Shown: one piece after another, positions 27,881 through 37,067 of the stretch
Layout: each line of letters starts with the position of its first letter
Numbering within the stretch: position 1 is the first letter of the stretch
NCBI RefSeq assembly: GCF_002386445.1
Contig: NZ_DGIR01000026.1
Coordinates: 217,821 to 281,820 of the forward strand
Reading direction: 5' to 3'
From: Pseudomonas sp. UBA4617
GTDB taxonomy: Bacteria > Pseudomonadota > Gammaproteobacteria > Pseudomonadales > Pseudomonadaceae
Length of the DNA stretch: 64,000 nt
The notes under the pieces: generated by a model
What the model was told of the DNA's origin: nothing
The model's input: only the letters and a program-made list of their open reading frames with translations
Database searches by the model: none
Translations under genes and position numbers: made by a program

Positions 27881-29245
27881 CTAGCCCAACAGCTGGCGCA
27901 ACACCTCGGCAAATGCCTGCCCGCTGTCCTCTTCCTGCGCATGTCGCCCCTGGCGCACCACCCACTGCCCATTCACCATCACATCGCGCACCTGCCGATC
28001 ACCGCCAGCAAACAGCCAGCGGTTGAGAATGGCATCACCCTCGGCCATGGCGATGTAAGGGTCCTGCCCATCGAGCACCAGCCAGTCGGCCCGCTTGCCC
28101 ACCGCCAGCTCCCCGACCGCCTGCCCCAACGCTTGTGCGCCACCCGTCAGCGCCGCGTCATACAAGGTGCGCCCGACCATCGGCTGGTCGCCACGATGCA
28201 GGCGGTTACGCCGCTGGTCACGCAGCCGCTGGCTGTATTCCAGCCAGCGCAGCTCCTCCACCACGCTCAGCGATACATGGCTGTCCGAGCCGATGCCCAG
28301 GCGGCCGCCCTGTGCCAGGTAGTCCACCGCCGGGAAGATCCCGTCGCCCAGGTTGGCTTCGGTGGTCAGGCACAGTCCCGCCACCGCGCCGCTGCGGGCC
28401 ATCGCGGTGACTTCGTCCGGCTCGGCGTGGGTGGCATGTACCAGGCACCAGCGCCGGTTCACGTCCACATGCTGGTACAGCCACTGCAACGGACGCTGGC
28501 CGCTCCAGGCCAGGCAGTCATCGACTTCCTTCTGCTGCTCGGCGATGTGGATATGTACCGGGCATTGCTGGTCGCTGGCTGCCAGGACCTCGGTAATCTG
28601 CCCAGGGGTCACCGCCCGTAGCGAGTGGAAGCACAAACCCAGTTGCTGTGCCGGTTGGCCGGCCAGCAGAGGGGCCAGCTGCGCTTGCAACTGCAGGTAC
28701 CTTTCGGTGGAGTTGATGAAACGCCGCTGCCCGTCATTCGGCGCCTGGCCGCCGAACCCGGCATGGCTGTACAGCACCGGTAACAAGGTCAGGCCGATAC
28801 CGCTGTCAGTGGCAGCCGCGCAGATGCGGCGGGACAGCTCGGCCGGGTCGGCATAGGCCTGGCCGGCCTGGTCGTGGTGCACGTAGTGGAACTCGGCTAC
28901 CGAGGTGTAGCCAGCCTTGAGCATCTCGATGTACAGCTGGCGGGCGATGACCTGCAGTTGCTCCGGGCTGATCTGGCCGACCAGGCGGTACATCAGGTCA
29001 CGCCAGGTCCAGAAGCTGTCGTTGGGATTGCCGGCCACCTCCGCCAGGCCCGCCATGGCCCGCTGGAAGGCATGCGAGTGCAGGTTGGGCATGCCTGGCA
29101 GCACAGGGCCACCAAGGCGCTCTGCGCCTTCGGCACTGGCCTCGGCTTCGACTGCCGCCAGAGTGCCGTCGGCGGCTACCTCGAAACGGACATTGTGGGC
29201 CCAGCCGGTGGGCAGGAGGGCACGTTCGGCGTAATAGGCGGGCAT
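27881..29245 (-). CDS. hutF: Formimidoylglutamate deiminase HutF
   Basis: This 454-residue amidohydrolase-fold enzyme turns N-formimino-L-glutamate into N-formyl-L-glutamate and ammonia. The metal motif NLHSHAFQRAM and later His/Asp ligands (HIHIAEQQKEVDD, GSDSHVSLS) are present. Together with hutG it forms the five-step branch of histidine degradation. It is divergent from hutC across a 107-bp gap that holds a HutC-like palindrome. Confidence 0.95.
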   Translation of the reverse strand: MPAYYAERALLPTGWAHNVRFEVAADGTLAAVEAEASAEGAERLGGPVLPGMPNLHSHAFQRAMAGLAEVAGNPNDSFWTWRDLMYRLVGQISPEQLQVIARQLYIEMLKAGYTSVAEFHYVHHDQAGQAYADPAELSRRICAAATDSGIGLTLLPVLYSHAGFGGQAPNDGQRRFINSTERYLQLQAQLAPLLAGQPAQQLGLCFHSLRAVTPGQITEVLAASDQQCPVHIHIAEQQKEVDDCLAWSGQRPLQWLYQHVDVNRRWCLVHATHAEPDEVTAMARSGAVAGLCLTTEANLGDGIFPAVDYLAQGGRLGIGSDSHVSLSVVEELRWLEYSQRLRDQRRNRLHRGDQPMVGRTLYDAALTGGAQALGQAVGELAVGKRADWLVLDGQDPYIAMAEGDAILNRWLFAGGDRQVRDVMVNGQWVVRQGRHAQEEDSGQAFAEVLRQLLG

Positions 29246-29265
29246 TGCGCTATCCTGTTATTGTT

Positions 29266-29288
29266 CAACTTGTATATACATATACAGC
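29266..29288. promoter_or_regulatory. HutC-like operator between hutF and hutC
   Basis: ACTTGTATATACATATACAG resembles the operator before hutU (CTTGTATGTACAAG) in its first 12 bases and forms a near-palindrome TGTATATACATATACA. The site suggests HutC control of hutF and of hutC itself. Confidence 0.55.
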
Positions 29289-29352
29289 CGTTTGCCTGCC
29301 GGGTAAACTCCGGCAAGCTACCATCAATCTATTCGCACAAGGATCAAACGCC

Positions 29353-30099
29353 GTGCCGACACCTTCTGTTTCCGCGCTGGTGGCCCAAATGGGCGAGGGC
29401 CCGGCGCCGCTGTACGCCCGGGTCAAGCAGATGATCGCCCAGCAGATCGAAAATGGCAGCTGGCCGCCGCACCACCGCGTGCCGTCCGAAAGCGAGCTGG
29501 TCAGCCAGCTGGGCTTCAGCCGCATGACCATCAATCGCGCGTTGCGCGAGCTGACCGCCGAAGGGCTGCTGGTGCGCATGCAGGGGGTCGGTACCTTCGT
29601 TGCCGAGCCCAAGACCCGTTCGGCGCTTTTCGAAGTCAACAATATCGCCGATGAAATCGCCGCCCGTGGCCACCAGCATCGCTGCCAGGTGATCACCCTG
29701 GCCGAGGAAACCGCTGGCTCCGAACGCGCCCTGGCCCTCGATATGCGCGAAGGCCAGCGGGTGTTCCATTCGTTGATCGTGCATTACGAAAACGGCGTCC
29801 CGGTGCAGATCGAAGACCGTTACGTCAATGCCCTGATCGCCCCGGACTACCTCAAGCAGGATTTCACCTTGCAGACGCCCTACGCCTACCTGTCCCAGGT
29901 AGCGCCGCTGACCGAGGGCGAGCACGTTGTCGAAGCCATCCTTGCCGAGCCTGAGGAATGCAAGCTGCTGCAGATCGAGCACGGTGAGCCATGCCTGTTG
30001 ATCCGCCGCCGCACCTGGTCCGGTCGCCAGCCTGTCACCGCGGCGCGGCTGATCCACCCCGGTTCCCGTCATCGCCTGGAAGGACGTTTCAGCAAATGA
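29353..30099 (+). CDS. hutC: Histidine utilization repressor HutC
   Basis: This 248-residue GntR/HutC-family repressor has a GTG start at 29353 with AAGGA 8 bp upstream. The N-terminal winged helix (VPSESELVSQLGFSRMTINR) is followed by a UTRA ligand domain (about residues 95-240). In Pseudomonas it is released from DNA by urocanate. Its stop codon overlaps the hutD start (ATGA). Confidence 0.96.
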   Translation: MPTPSVSALVAQMGEGPAPLYARVKQMIAQQIENGSWPPHHRVPSESELVSQLGFSRMTINRALRELTAEGLLVRMQGVGTFVAEPKTRSALFEVNNIADEIAARGHQHRCQVITLAEETAGSERALALDMREGQRVFHSLIVHYENGVPVQIEDRYVNALIAPDYLKQDFTLQTPYAYLSQVAPLTEGEHVVEAILAEPEECKLLQIEHGEPCLLIRRRTWSGRQPVTAARLIHPGSRHRLEGRFSK

Positions 30100-30671
30100 G
30101 CCAAGTGCACTGGCTGCGTGCCAAAGACTACCCGCGCATGCCGTGGAAGAACGGTGGTGGCTTCACCGAGGAAATCACCCGCGATGCCGGTGACGGGCTC
30201 GAGGGCTTCGGCTGGCGTCTGTCGATAGCCGATATCGAGGCCTCCGGTGGGTTCTCTACCTTTGCCGGTTATCAGCGCATCATCACCGTGCTGCAAGGGG
30301 ATGGCATGCGCCTTACAGTGGATGGCCAGCCCAGCCGGCCGCTGGTGCCCTTCGATGCCTACGCGTTCAGCGGTGAAAGCCAGGTGAGCTGCGCGCTGCT
30401 GGGTGGGGCGATTCGCGACTTCAACCTGATCTACGCACCACTGCGTTACCGTGCTCGACTGCAGTGGTACCACGGCGGCAGCCGGTTGTTCAGTGCCGCC
30501 GGCACGGTGCTGGTGTTCAGTGGCCAGGCGCAATTGCAGGTGAGTATCGACGGCCAGTTGCAGCCGACGCTGGAGCTGTATGATTGCTTGCAACTGAGCG
30601 GTAACGACCGCCTGCTGGAAGTGGAAGTGCTCGGACGTTGCTGTGTTATCGAGCTGACTGCGCTTTCGTAA
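30096..30671 (+). CDS. hutD: HutD family protein
   Basis: This 191-residue cupin-fold protein contains MPWKNGGGFTEEI, DGFGWRLSIA-type and SGGFSTFAGYQR motifs of the HutD (Ves) family. In P. fluorescens HutD is reported to limit the upper level of hut activity, probably by binding formyl-glutamate; the mechanism is not settled. The start is ATG 30096, which overlaps the hutC stop. Confidence 0.92.
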   Translation: MSQVHWLRAKDYPRMPWKNGGGFTEEITRDAGDGLEGFGWRLSIADIEASGGFSTFAGYQRIITVLQGDGMRLTVDGQPSRPLVPFDAYAFSGESQVSCALLGGAIRDFNLIYAPLRYRARLQWYHGGSRLFSAAGTVLVFSGQAQLQVSIDGQLQPTLELYDCLQLSGNDRLLEVEVLGRCCVIELTALS

Positions 30672-30724
30672 TATCCGCCGGCCCTTCGCAACCCGGCGAA
30701 AGGGCCGCACATCGCCCACCAAGA

Positions 30725-30762
30725 GTTACCCGGTAACGCCCCGAAAAAGTCTGGTCTGTTAC
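30725..30762 (+). promoter_or_regulatory. CbrB-like half-sites upstream of hutU
   Basis: GTTAC (30725), GTAAC (30733) and TGTTAC (30757) form a cluster of the half-sites described for CbrB enhancers. It lies 170-210 bp before the predicted sigma-54 start, a normal enhancer distance. The assignment to CbrB rests on recalled consensus. Confidence 0.45.
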
Positions 30763-30908
30763 CGAACGCCCCAAGATGGCGCAATGCCCAGCGGGCCTCG
30801 TCCCCCTCGCCAATCTTCTCGCCAGTTTTTTTCAATTTCCTGCATCCCTTGAGCCATCGGGCCTGCAACGCCATAAGCGGCCCTCTGGAAGCGCCCGGAA
30901 AAGCAACT

Positions 30909-30924
30909 TGGCCGTCCGATTGCA
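30909..30924 (+). promoter_or_regulatory. Sigma-54 promoter of hutU
   Basis: TGGCCGTCCGATTGCA has GG and GC 10 bp apart and a perfect TTGCA. The predicted start is near 30935. hutU is known to be sigma-54-dependent in related pseudomonads. Confidence 0.7.
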
Positions 30925-30928
30925 TATG

Positions 30929-30942
30929 CTTGTATGTACAAG
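30929..30942. promoter_or_regulatory. HutC operator of the hutU operon
   Basis: CTTGTATGTACAAG is a perfect 14-bp palindrome centred on the predicted transcription start, where bound HutC would block initiation. A bulged hairpin (GCGAAAGTGGA with TCCACTTCGC, 30956-30983) lies just downstream in the leader. Confidence 0.75.
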
Positions 30943-31054
30943 TAAAGCCAAGTGAGCGAAAGTGGATAGGCCGTCCACTTCGCGCTGTACAAACCGCACC
31001 ACTGGCCCGCCGATCGCGTCGGGTTTTGGATAGATCGCTCGAGGAGCACTTTTC

Positions 31055-32734
31055 GTGACTGACAACAAGCTGAACAAATTCCGTGACGTCGAGATCCGCG
31101 CCCCGCGTGGCAACAAGCTGACCGCCAAAAGCTGGCTGACCGAAGCGCCGCTGCGCATGCTGATGAACAACCTCGACCCGCAGGTTGCCGAAAACCCGAA
31201 AGAACTGGTGGTGTATGGCGGCATTGGCCGCGCCGCACGCAACTGGGCTTGCTACGACAAGATCGTCGAGAGCCTGACCCAGCTGAACGACGATGAAACC
31301 TTGCTGGTGCAGTCGGGCAAACCGGTCGGTGTGTTCAAGACCCACGCCAACGCCCCGCGCGTGCTGATCGCCAACTCCAACCTGGTACCGCACTGGGCCA
31401 ACTGGGAGCACTTCAACGAACTGGATGCCAAGGGCCTGGCCATGTACGGCCAGATGACCGCCGGCAGCTGGATCTACATCGGCAGCCAGGGCATCGTCCA
31501 GGGCACCTATGAAACCTTCGTCGAGGCAGGCCGCCAGCACTACGGGGGCAGCCTCAAAGGCAAGTGGGTGCTGACCGCGGGCCTGGGCGGCATGGGCGGC
31601 GCCCAGCCACTGGCCGCCACCCTGGCCGGCGCCTGCTCGCTGAACATCGAGTGCCAGCAGAGCCGAATCGATTTCCGCCTGCAGACCCGCTACGTGGACG
31701 AGCAGGCCCACGACCTTGACGACGCTCTGGCGCGCATCGCTCGGTACACCGCCGAAGGCAAGGCCATTTCCGTCGCCCTGCATGGCAACGCCGCAGAAAT
31801 CCTGCCCGAACTGGTCAGACGCGGCGTACGCCCGGACATGGTTACCGACCAGACCAGCGCCCACGACCCGCTCAACGGCTACCTGCCAGCGGGGTGGACC
31901 TGGGAGCAGTATCGCGACCGTGCGCAGACCGAGCCGGCTGCCGTGGTCAAGGCCGCCAAGCAGTCGATGGCCGTCCACGTGCAGGCCATGCTCGACTTCC
32001 AGAAGCAAGGCGTGCCGACCTTCGACTATGGCAACAACATCCGCCAGATGGCCAAGGAAGAGGGCGTCGCCAATGCCTTCGACTTCCCGGGGTTCGTCCC
32101 GGCGTACATCCGCCCACTGTTCTGCCGCGGTATTGGCCCGTTCCGCTGGGCCGCGCTGTCCGGCGATGCCGAGGACATCTACAAGACCGACGCCAAGGTC
32201 AAGGAACTGATCCCGGATGACGCCCACCTGCATCGCTGGCTGGACATGGCCCGCGAACGCATCAGCTTCCAGGGCCTGCCGGCCCGTATCTGCTGGGTTG
32301 GCCTGGGGCTGCGGGCCAAGCTGGGCCTGGCGTTCAACGAGATGGTGCGCAGTGGCGAGCTGTCGGCCCCGATCGTGATCGGTCGCGACCACCTCGACTC
32401 GGGTTCGGTTTCCAGCCCCAACCGCGAGACCGAGGCCATGCAGGATGGTTCGGATGCCGTGTCCGACTGGCCGCTGCTCAATGCGCTGCTGAACACCGCC
32501 AGCGGTGCCACCTGGGTTTCGCTGCACCATGGCGGTGGCGTGGGCATGGGCTTCTCCCAGCACTCTGGCATGGTCATCGTATGTGACGGCACCGATGCGG
32601 CGGCCGAGCGTATCGCCCGCGTGCTGACCAACGACCCGGCCACCGGGGTGATGCGTCACGCCGACGCGGGTTACCAGATCGCGATCGATTGCGCCAAAGA
32701 GCAGGGTCTGAACCTGCCGATGATCACTGGCTGA
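31055..32734 (+). CDS. hutU: Urocanate hydratase HutU
   Basis: This 559-residue NAD-dependent enzyme converts urocanate to imidazolone propionate. The start is GTG 31055 with GAGGAG 8 bp upstream. The NAD-binding motif GLGGMGGAQPLA and the cysteines in RPLFCRGIGPF and ARICWVGLG (Cys413, close to the active-site Cys410 of P. putida numbering) are present. It is the first gene of the hutU-XWV-H-H-T-I-G run, after a 383-bp gap that carries the promoter region. Confidence 0.97.
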   Translation: MTDNKLNKFRDVEIRAPRGNKLTAKSWLTEAPLRMLMNNLDPQVAENPKELVVYGGIGRAARNWACYDKIVESLTQLNDDETLLVQSGKPVGVFKTHANAPRVLIANSNLVPHWANWEHFNELDAKGLAMYGQMTAGSWIYIGSQGIVQGTYETFVEAGRQHYGGSLKGKWVLTAGLGGMGGAQPLAATLAGACSLNIECQQSRIDFRLQTRYVDEQAHDLDDALARIARYTAEGKAISVALHGNAAEILPELVRRGVRPDMVTDQTSAHDPLNGYLPAGWTWEQYRDRAQTEPAAVVKAAKQSMAVHVQAMLDFQKQGVPTFDYGNNIRQMAKEEGVANAFDFPGFVPAYIRPLFCRGIGPFRWAALSGDAEDIYKTDAKVKELIPDDAHLHRWLDMARERISFQGLPARICWVGLGLRAKLGLAFNEMVRSGELSAPIVIGRDHLDSGSVSSPNRETEAMQDGSDAVSDWPLLNALLNTASGATWVSLHHGGGVGMGFSQHSGMVIVCDGTDAAAERIARVLTNDPATGVMRHADAGYQIAIDCAKEQGLNLPMITG

Positions 32735-32840
32735 TCGTCCACGGGGTGCTGCGGGCCGAGCCACGCAGCACCTTCATGGAGCCAGCTTTTTTCTTGCAAG
32801 GACTGCCGAATTCCACTTTCAAGTTTGGGAGCGTCACGCA

Positions 32841-33809
32841 ATGAAAACCAACAAGACCTTGCTTGCTTCGCTGTTTGCCCTTGGCCTGCTCGGTGCTGCC
32901 GGTAGCAGCCAGGCCGCTGGCTGGTGCGAGTCTGGCAAGCCGGTGAAGTTCGCCGGATTGAACTGGGAAAGCGGCATGCTGCTGACCGACGTGATGCAAT
33001 TCGTGCTGAAGAACGGCTATGGCTGCTCGACCGACAGCCTGCCCGGTAACTCCATCACCATGGAGAACGCGCTGGGCACCAATGACATCCAGGTGTTCGC
33101 CGAAGAGTGGGTTGGCCGCAGCGAGGTCTGGAACAAGGCCGAAGCCGCCGGCAAGGTGGTCGGTGTCGGCGCTCCGGTCGTAGGCGCGGAGGAGGGCTGG
33201 TACGTGCCGCGCTACGTGATCGAGGGCGACGCCAAGCGCAACCTCGAAGCCAAGGCGCCGGACCTCAAGCGCGTGGCTGACCTGGCCAGGTATTCCAGCG
33301 TGTTCAAGGACCAGGAAGAGCCCAGCAAAGGTCGCTTCTACAACTGCCCGGCCGGTTGGACCTGCGAGCTGGACAACACCAGGATGCTCAAGGAGTACGG
33401 CCTGGAGAGCAGCTACACCAACTTCCGCCCCGGCACCGGCCCTGCGCTGGATGCCGCCGTGCTGTCGAGCTACAAGCGCGGCGAGCCGATCCTGTTCTAC
33501 TACTGGACACCCACCCCGCTGATGGGCCAGGTCGACCTGGTCAAGCTGCAGGAAAAGGACGGCGTGGACAAGACCGTGTCGATCAAGGTCGGCCTGTCCA
33601 AAACCTTCCACGACGAGGCGCCGGAGCTGGTCGAGGTACTGCAGAAGGTCAACCTGCCCATCGACCTGCTGAACCAGAACCTGGCACGCATGACCAAGGA
33701 TCGGATCGAGTCGCCTGTGCTGGCCAAGGCGTTCCTCAAGGAACATCCTGAAGTCTGGCAGGCCTGGGTCAGCGAAGCGGCTGCCAAGAAGATCAACGCG
33801 GCGCTCTGA
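32841..33809 (+). CDS. hutX: Histidine/glycine-betaine-type ABC transporter, substrate-binding protein HutX
   Basis: This 322-residue periplasmic protein has a signal peptide ending SSQAA. It is of the OpuAC type (FAGLNWESGMLLTDVMQFVLKNGYG). In P. fluorescens hutXWV encodes a histidine uptake system in the same position between hutU and hutH; specificity here is inferred from context. The mature domain has several cysteines, which could be oxidised in the periplasm. Confidence 0.88.
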   Translation: MKTNKTLLASLFALGLLGAAGSSQAAGWCESGKPVKFAGLNWESGMLLTDVMQFVLKNGYGCSTDSLPGNSITMENALGTNDIQVFAEEWVGRSEVWNKAEAAGKVVGVGAPVVGAEEGWYVPRYVIEGDAKRNLEAKAPDLKRVADLARYSSVFKDQEEPSKGRFYNCPAGWTCELDNTRMLKEYGLESSYTNFRPGTGPALDAAVLSSYKRGEPILFYYWTPTPLMGQVDLVKLQEKDGVDKTVSIKVGLSKTFHDEAPELVEVLQKVNLPIDLLNQNLARMTKDRIESPVLAKAFLKEHPEVWQAWVSEAAAKKINAAL

Positions 33810-33835
33810 GCGTCCTCAGCTGATGAGTGGAACCT

Positions 33836-34687
33836 ATGTTTCCTGACAACCTGACATTCTCCATCGCCGACTGGGTCAACGGCTGGGTCGACGCCCTGGT
33901 GACCAACTATGGGGATGTGTTCCGGCACATCTCCGATACCCTGCTGTGGGCGATCGTCAGCCTCGAAGGCATGCTGCGGGCGACACCCTGGTGGCTGATG
34001 CTCGGCGTGGTGGCTGTCATCGCCTGGCACGCCACCCGGCGTGTCGTGCCGACCCTGGTGATCACCGGCCTGCTGTTCCTGGTGGGGGCCGTCGGCCTGT
34101 GGGACAAACTGATGCAGACGTTGGCGCTGATGTTGGTGGCCACGCTGATCTCGGTCCTGGTGGGCATCCCCCTGGGCATCCTGTCGGCGCGCAGCAACCG
34201 CCTGCGCGCGGTGCTGATGCCGCTGCTGGACATCATGCAGACCATGCCCAGCTTCGTGTACCTGATCCCGGTGCTGATGCTGTTCGGCCTGGGCAAGGTG
34301 CCGGCGATCTTCGCCACGGTGATCTACGCGGCGCCACCGCTGATCCGCCTGACCGACCTGGGTATTCGCCAGGTCGACGGCGAAGTCATGGAAGCGATCA
34401 ACGCCTTCGGCGCCAACCGTTGGCAGCAACTGTTCGGCGTGCAGCTGCCGCTGGCGCTGCCGAGCATCATGGCCGGTATCAACCAGACCACCATGATGGC
34501 CCTGTCGATGGTGGTGATCGCCTCGATGATCGGTGCCCGTGGCCTGGGCGAGGACGTGCTGGTCGGTATCCAGACCCTCAACGTCGGTCGTGGCCTGGAA
34601 GCGGGCCTGGCCATCGTGATTCTCGCGGTGGTGATCGATCGCATTACCCAGGCCTATGGCCGGCCACGCCATGAGGTGAGCAAATGA
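33836..34687 (+). CDS. hutW: ABC transporter permease HutW
   Basis: This is a 283-residue inner-membrane permease. The start is ATG 33836 rather than the GTG three codons upstream. Six or more transmembrane helices and the EAA loop (EVMEAINAFGANRWQQLFGVQLPLALPSI) are visible, typical of ProW/OpuAB proteins. Its stop overlaps hutV by 4 bp. Confidence 0.9.
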   Translation: MFPDNLTFSIADWVNGWVDALVTNYGDVFRHISDTLLWAIVSLEGMLRATPWWLMLGVVAVIAWHATRRVVPTLVITGLLFLVGAVGLWDKLMQTLALMLVATLISVLVGIPLGILSARSNRLRAVLMPLLDIMQTMPSFVYLIPVLMLFGLGKVPAIFATVIYAAPPLIRLTDLGIRQVDGEVMEAINAFGANRWQQLFGVQLPLALPSIMAGINQTTMMALSMVVIASMIGARGLGEDVLVGIQTLNVGRGLEAGLAIVILAVVIDRITQAYGRPRHEVSK

Positions 34688-35514
34688 GCATGCAGCCGAT
34701 CAGCAAGATCGAAGTGAAAAACGTCTTCAAGATCTTCGGCGATCGTGCCGACGAGGCCCTGCAGTTGATCCGCAACAACCACGGCAAGGACCAGGTGCTG
34801 GCGCAGACCGGTTGCGTGGTTGGCGTCAACGACCTGTCGTTGTCCATCGGCAGTGGCGAGATCTTCGTGATCATGGGCCTGTCCGGTTCGGGCAAGTCGA
34901 CACTGGTACGCCATTTCAACCGCCTGATCGATCCCACCAGCGGGCAGATCCTGGTCGATGGCGAGGACATCCTGCAGTACGACATGGACGCCCTGCGCGA
35001 ATTTCGTCGGCGCAAGATCAGCATGGTGTTCCAGAGCTTCGGCCTGCTGCCGCACCGCAATGTGCTGGACAACGTCGCCTATGGCCTGAAGGTGCGCGGC
35101 GAGAACAAGCAGCTGTGTGCCGAACGCGCCCAGCAGTGGATCGAGACCGTCGGCCTGAAGGGCTACGAGAAGAAATACCCGCACCAGCTGTCCGGCGGCA
35201 TGCGCCAACGCGTCGGCCTGGCACGGGCGCTGGCGGCGGATACCGACATCATCCTCATGGATGAGGCATTCAGTGCCCTCGACCCGCTGATCCGCGCAGA
35301 AATGCAGGACCAGCTGCTGGAGCTGCAGAAGACCCTGCACAAGACCATCGTGTTCATCACCCATGACCTGGACGAGGCCGTGCGCATCGGCAACCGCATC
35401 GCCATTCTCAAGGATGGCCGCCTGATCCAGGTCGGCACGCCGCACCAGATCCTCCACGACCCGGCCGATGAATATGTCGACCGGTTTGTCCAGCGCCGCG
35501 CGGTCGCGGTATGA
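34684..35514 (+). CDS. hutV: ABC transporter ATP-binding protein HutV
   Basis: This 276-residue ATPase of the ProV/OpuAA type has Walker A GLSGSGKST, signature LSGGMRQRVGLARAL, Walker B IILMDEAFSALD and the switch His in VFITHDLDEAV. It lacks the C-terminal CBS domains of osmoregulated homologues, which fits a nutrient rather than an osmoprotectant role. It overlaps both neighbours by 4 bp. Confidence 0.93.
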   Translation: MSMQPISKIEVKNVFKIFGDRADEALQLIRNNHGKDQVLAQTGCVVGVNDLSLSIGSGEIFVIMGLSGSGKSTLVRHFNRLIDPTSGQILVDGEDILQYDMDALREFRRRKISMVFQSFGLLPHRNVLDNVAYGLKVRGENKQLCAERAQQWIETVGLKGYEKKYPHQLSGGMRQRVGLARALAADTDIILMDEAFSALDPLIRAEMQDQLLELQKTLHKTIVFITHDLDEAVRIGNRIAILKDGRLIQVGTPHQILHDPADEYVDRFVQRRAVAV

Positions 35515-37046
35515 GAGGCAGCATGTTGCAGGTCGATACGGTCACTCTCAGCGGCGCAGCACTGCGCTGGCAGGACATCGCCGCGGTCGCCCGCCAAGGG
35601 GCGCGCCTAGAGCTGGCCCCGCAGGTCTGGGCGCGCATCGACAATGCCCAGGCGATTGTCCGCCATATCGTCGCCAGCGGTGAGCGCGCCTATGGCGTGA
35701 ACACCGGGCTGGGCGCGTTGTGCAATGTTTCGCTGCAGGGCGAGCAGCTCAGCCAGCTGTCGCGCAACACCTTGCTCAGCCACGCCTGTGGTGTCGGCCC
35801 GGCGCTGGCCGATGAACAGACCCGGGCGATCATCTGCGCGGCCGTCTGCAACTACAGCCATGGCAAGTCCGGTATCCAGCGCAGCGTGGTCGAGGCATTG
35901 CTGGCATTGCTCAACCACGGCATCACCCCGCAGGTGCCGTCCCAGGGTTCGGTTGGCTATCTGACCCACATGGCCCATGTTGGCGTGTGCCTGCTGGGTA
36001 TCGGCAAGGTCAGTTACCGCGGGCAGCTTGTCGATGCCGCCGAGGCCCTGGCCGATGAAGGCCTGGCACCGGTACAGCTGGGCGCCAAGGACGGCCTGTG
36101 TCTGGTCAATGGCACGCCGTGCATGACCGGGCTGGCCTGCCTGGCCCTGGACGATGCCAGCCGGCTGCTGCAATGGGCCGACGTGATCGGCGCCATGAGC
36201 TTTGAAGCGCTGCGCGGCCAGATCGCCGCCTTCGACCCCGAGATCATTGCCCTCAAGCCCCACCCGGGCATGCAGGTGGTGGGCGCGAACCTGCGAGCGC
36301 TGCTGGCCGACAGCGAAGTGATCGCTGCTAGCAAAGGCATCCGTACCCAGGACGCCCTGAGCATCCGCTCGATCCCGCAGGTGCACGGCGCCGCCCGCGA
36401 CCAGCTGGTGCATGTGGTGCAGCAGATCGAGGCCGAACTCAACGGCGCCAACGACAACCCGCTGCTGCTGGGCACGCCGGACGACTTCCGGGTGGTCTCC
36501 CAGGCCAACCCGCACGGCCAGTCGGTGGCCCTGGCGGTCGACCTGCTGGCGATTGCCATGGCCGAGATCGGTGCGATCGCCGAGCGTCGCCTGGACCGCC
36601 TGGTCAACCCGCTGGTCAGCGGCCTGCCGGCGTTTCTGGTCAGCAACCCGGGGGTCAACTCAGGGATGATGATCGCCCAGTATGTGGCCGCCGCGCTGTG
36701 CGCGCAGAACCGTCAACTGGCGCAACCGGCAGTACTCGACAACTACGTCACTTCCGGGCTGCAGGAAGACCATCTGAGCCTGGGTACCAATGCAGCGCTC
36801 AAGCTGCACCAGGTGCTGGAGAACTGTTTCCAGATCCTGGCCATCGAGTACCTGCTGGCCGCCCAGGCCTTCGAATTCTTCAATGGCCAGCGCTTCGGCG
36901 TGGGTACCCATGCCGCCTGGCGCCTGCTGCGTGAGCAGGTGCCGGCGTACGTGGAAGACCGCTGGCTGGCGCCGGACATCGCCCGCGCCGCGGCCCTGTT
37001 GAAATCCTCGCTCGCGCCGCAGCCTGTGCTGCCGGCCGCGCACTGA
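35511..37046 (+). CDS. hutH1: Histidine ammonia-lyase paralogue lacking the MIO tripeptide
   Basis: This is a 511-residue member of the aromatic amino acid lyase family. YGVNTGLG and NDNPLL are conserved, but the cofactor segment reads GSVGYLTHMAHVGVCLLG, while the canonical paralogue has [15 protein letters not shown]. Aligned without other gaps, exactly Ala-Ser-Gly is missing before residue 150. Without that triad no 4-methylideneimidazole-5-one can form, so lyase activity by the known mechanism is not expected. The frame is otherwise intact and full-length, which argues against simple decay. ATG 35511 overlaps the hutV stop; ATG 35523, with AGAGG upstream, is an alternative. Confidence 0.92.
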   Translation: MRGSMLQVDTVTLSGAALRWQDIAAVARQGARLELAPQVWARIDNAQAIVRHIVASGERAYGVNTGLGALCNVSLQGEQLSQLSRNTLLSHACGVGPALADEQTRAIICAAVCNYSHGKSGIQRSVVEALLALLNHGITPQVPSQGSVGYLTHMAHVGVCLLGIGKVSYRGQLVDAAEALADEGLAPVQLGAKDGLCLVNGTPCMTGLACLALDDASRLLQWADVIGAMSFEALRGQIAAFDPEIIALKPHPGMQVVGANLRALLADSEVIAASKGIRTQDALSIRSIPQVHGAARDQLVHVVQQIEAELNGANDNPLLLGTPDDFRVVSQANPHGQSVALAVDLLAIAMAEIGAIAERRLDRLVNPLVSGLPAFLVSNPGVNSGMMIAQYVAAALCAQNRQLAQPAVLDNYVTSGLQEDHLSLGTNAALKLHQVLENCFQILAIEYLLAAQAFEFFNGQRFGVGTHAAWRLLREQVPAYVEDRWLAPDIARAAALLKSSLAPQPVLPAAH

Positions 37047-37067
37047 ACAATAGAAAGGAGACTTTAC

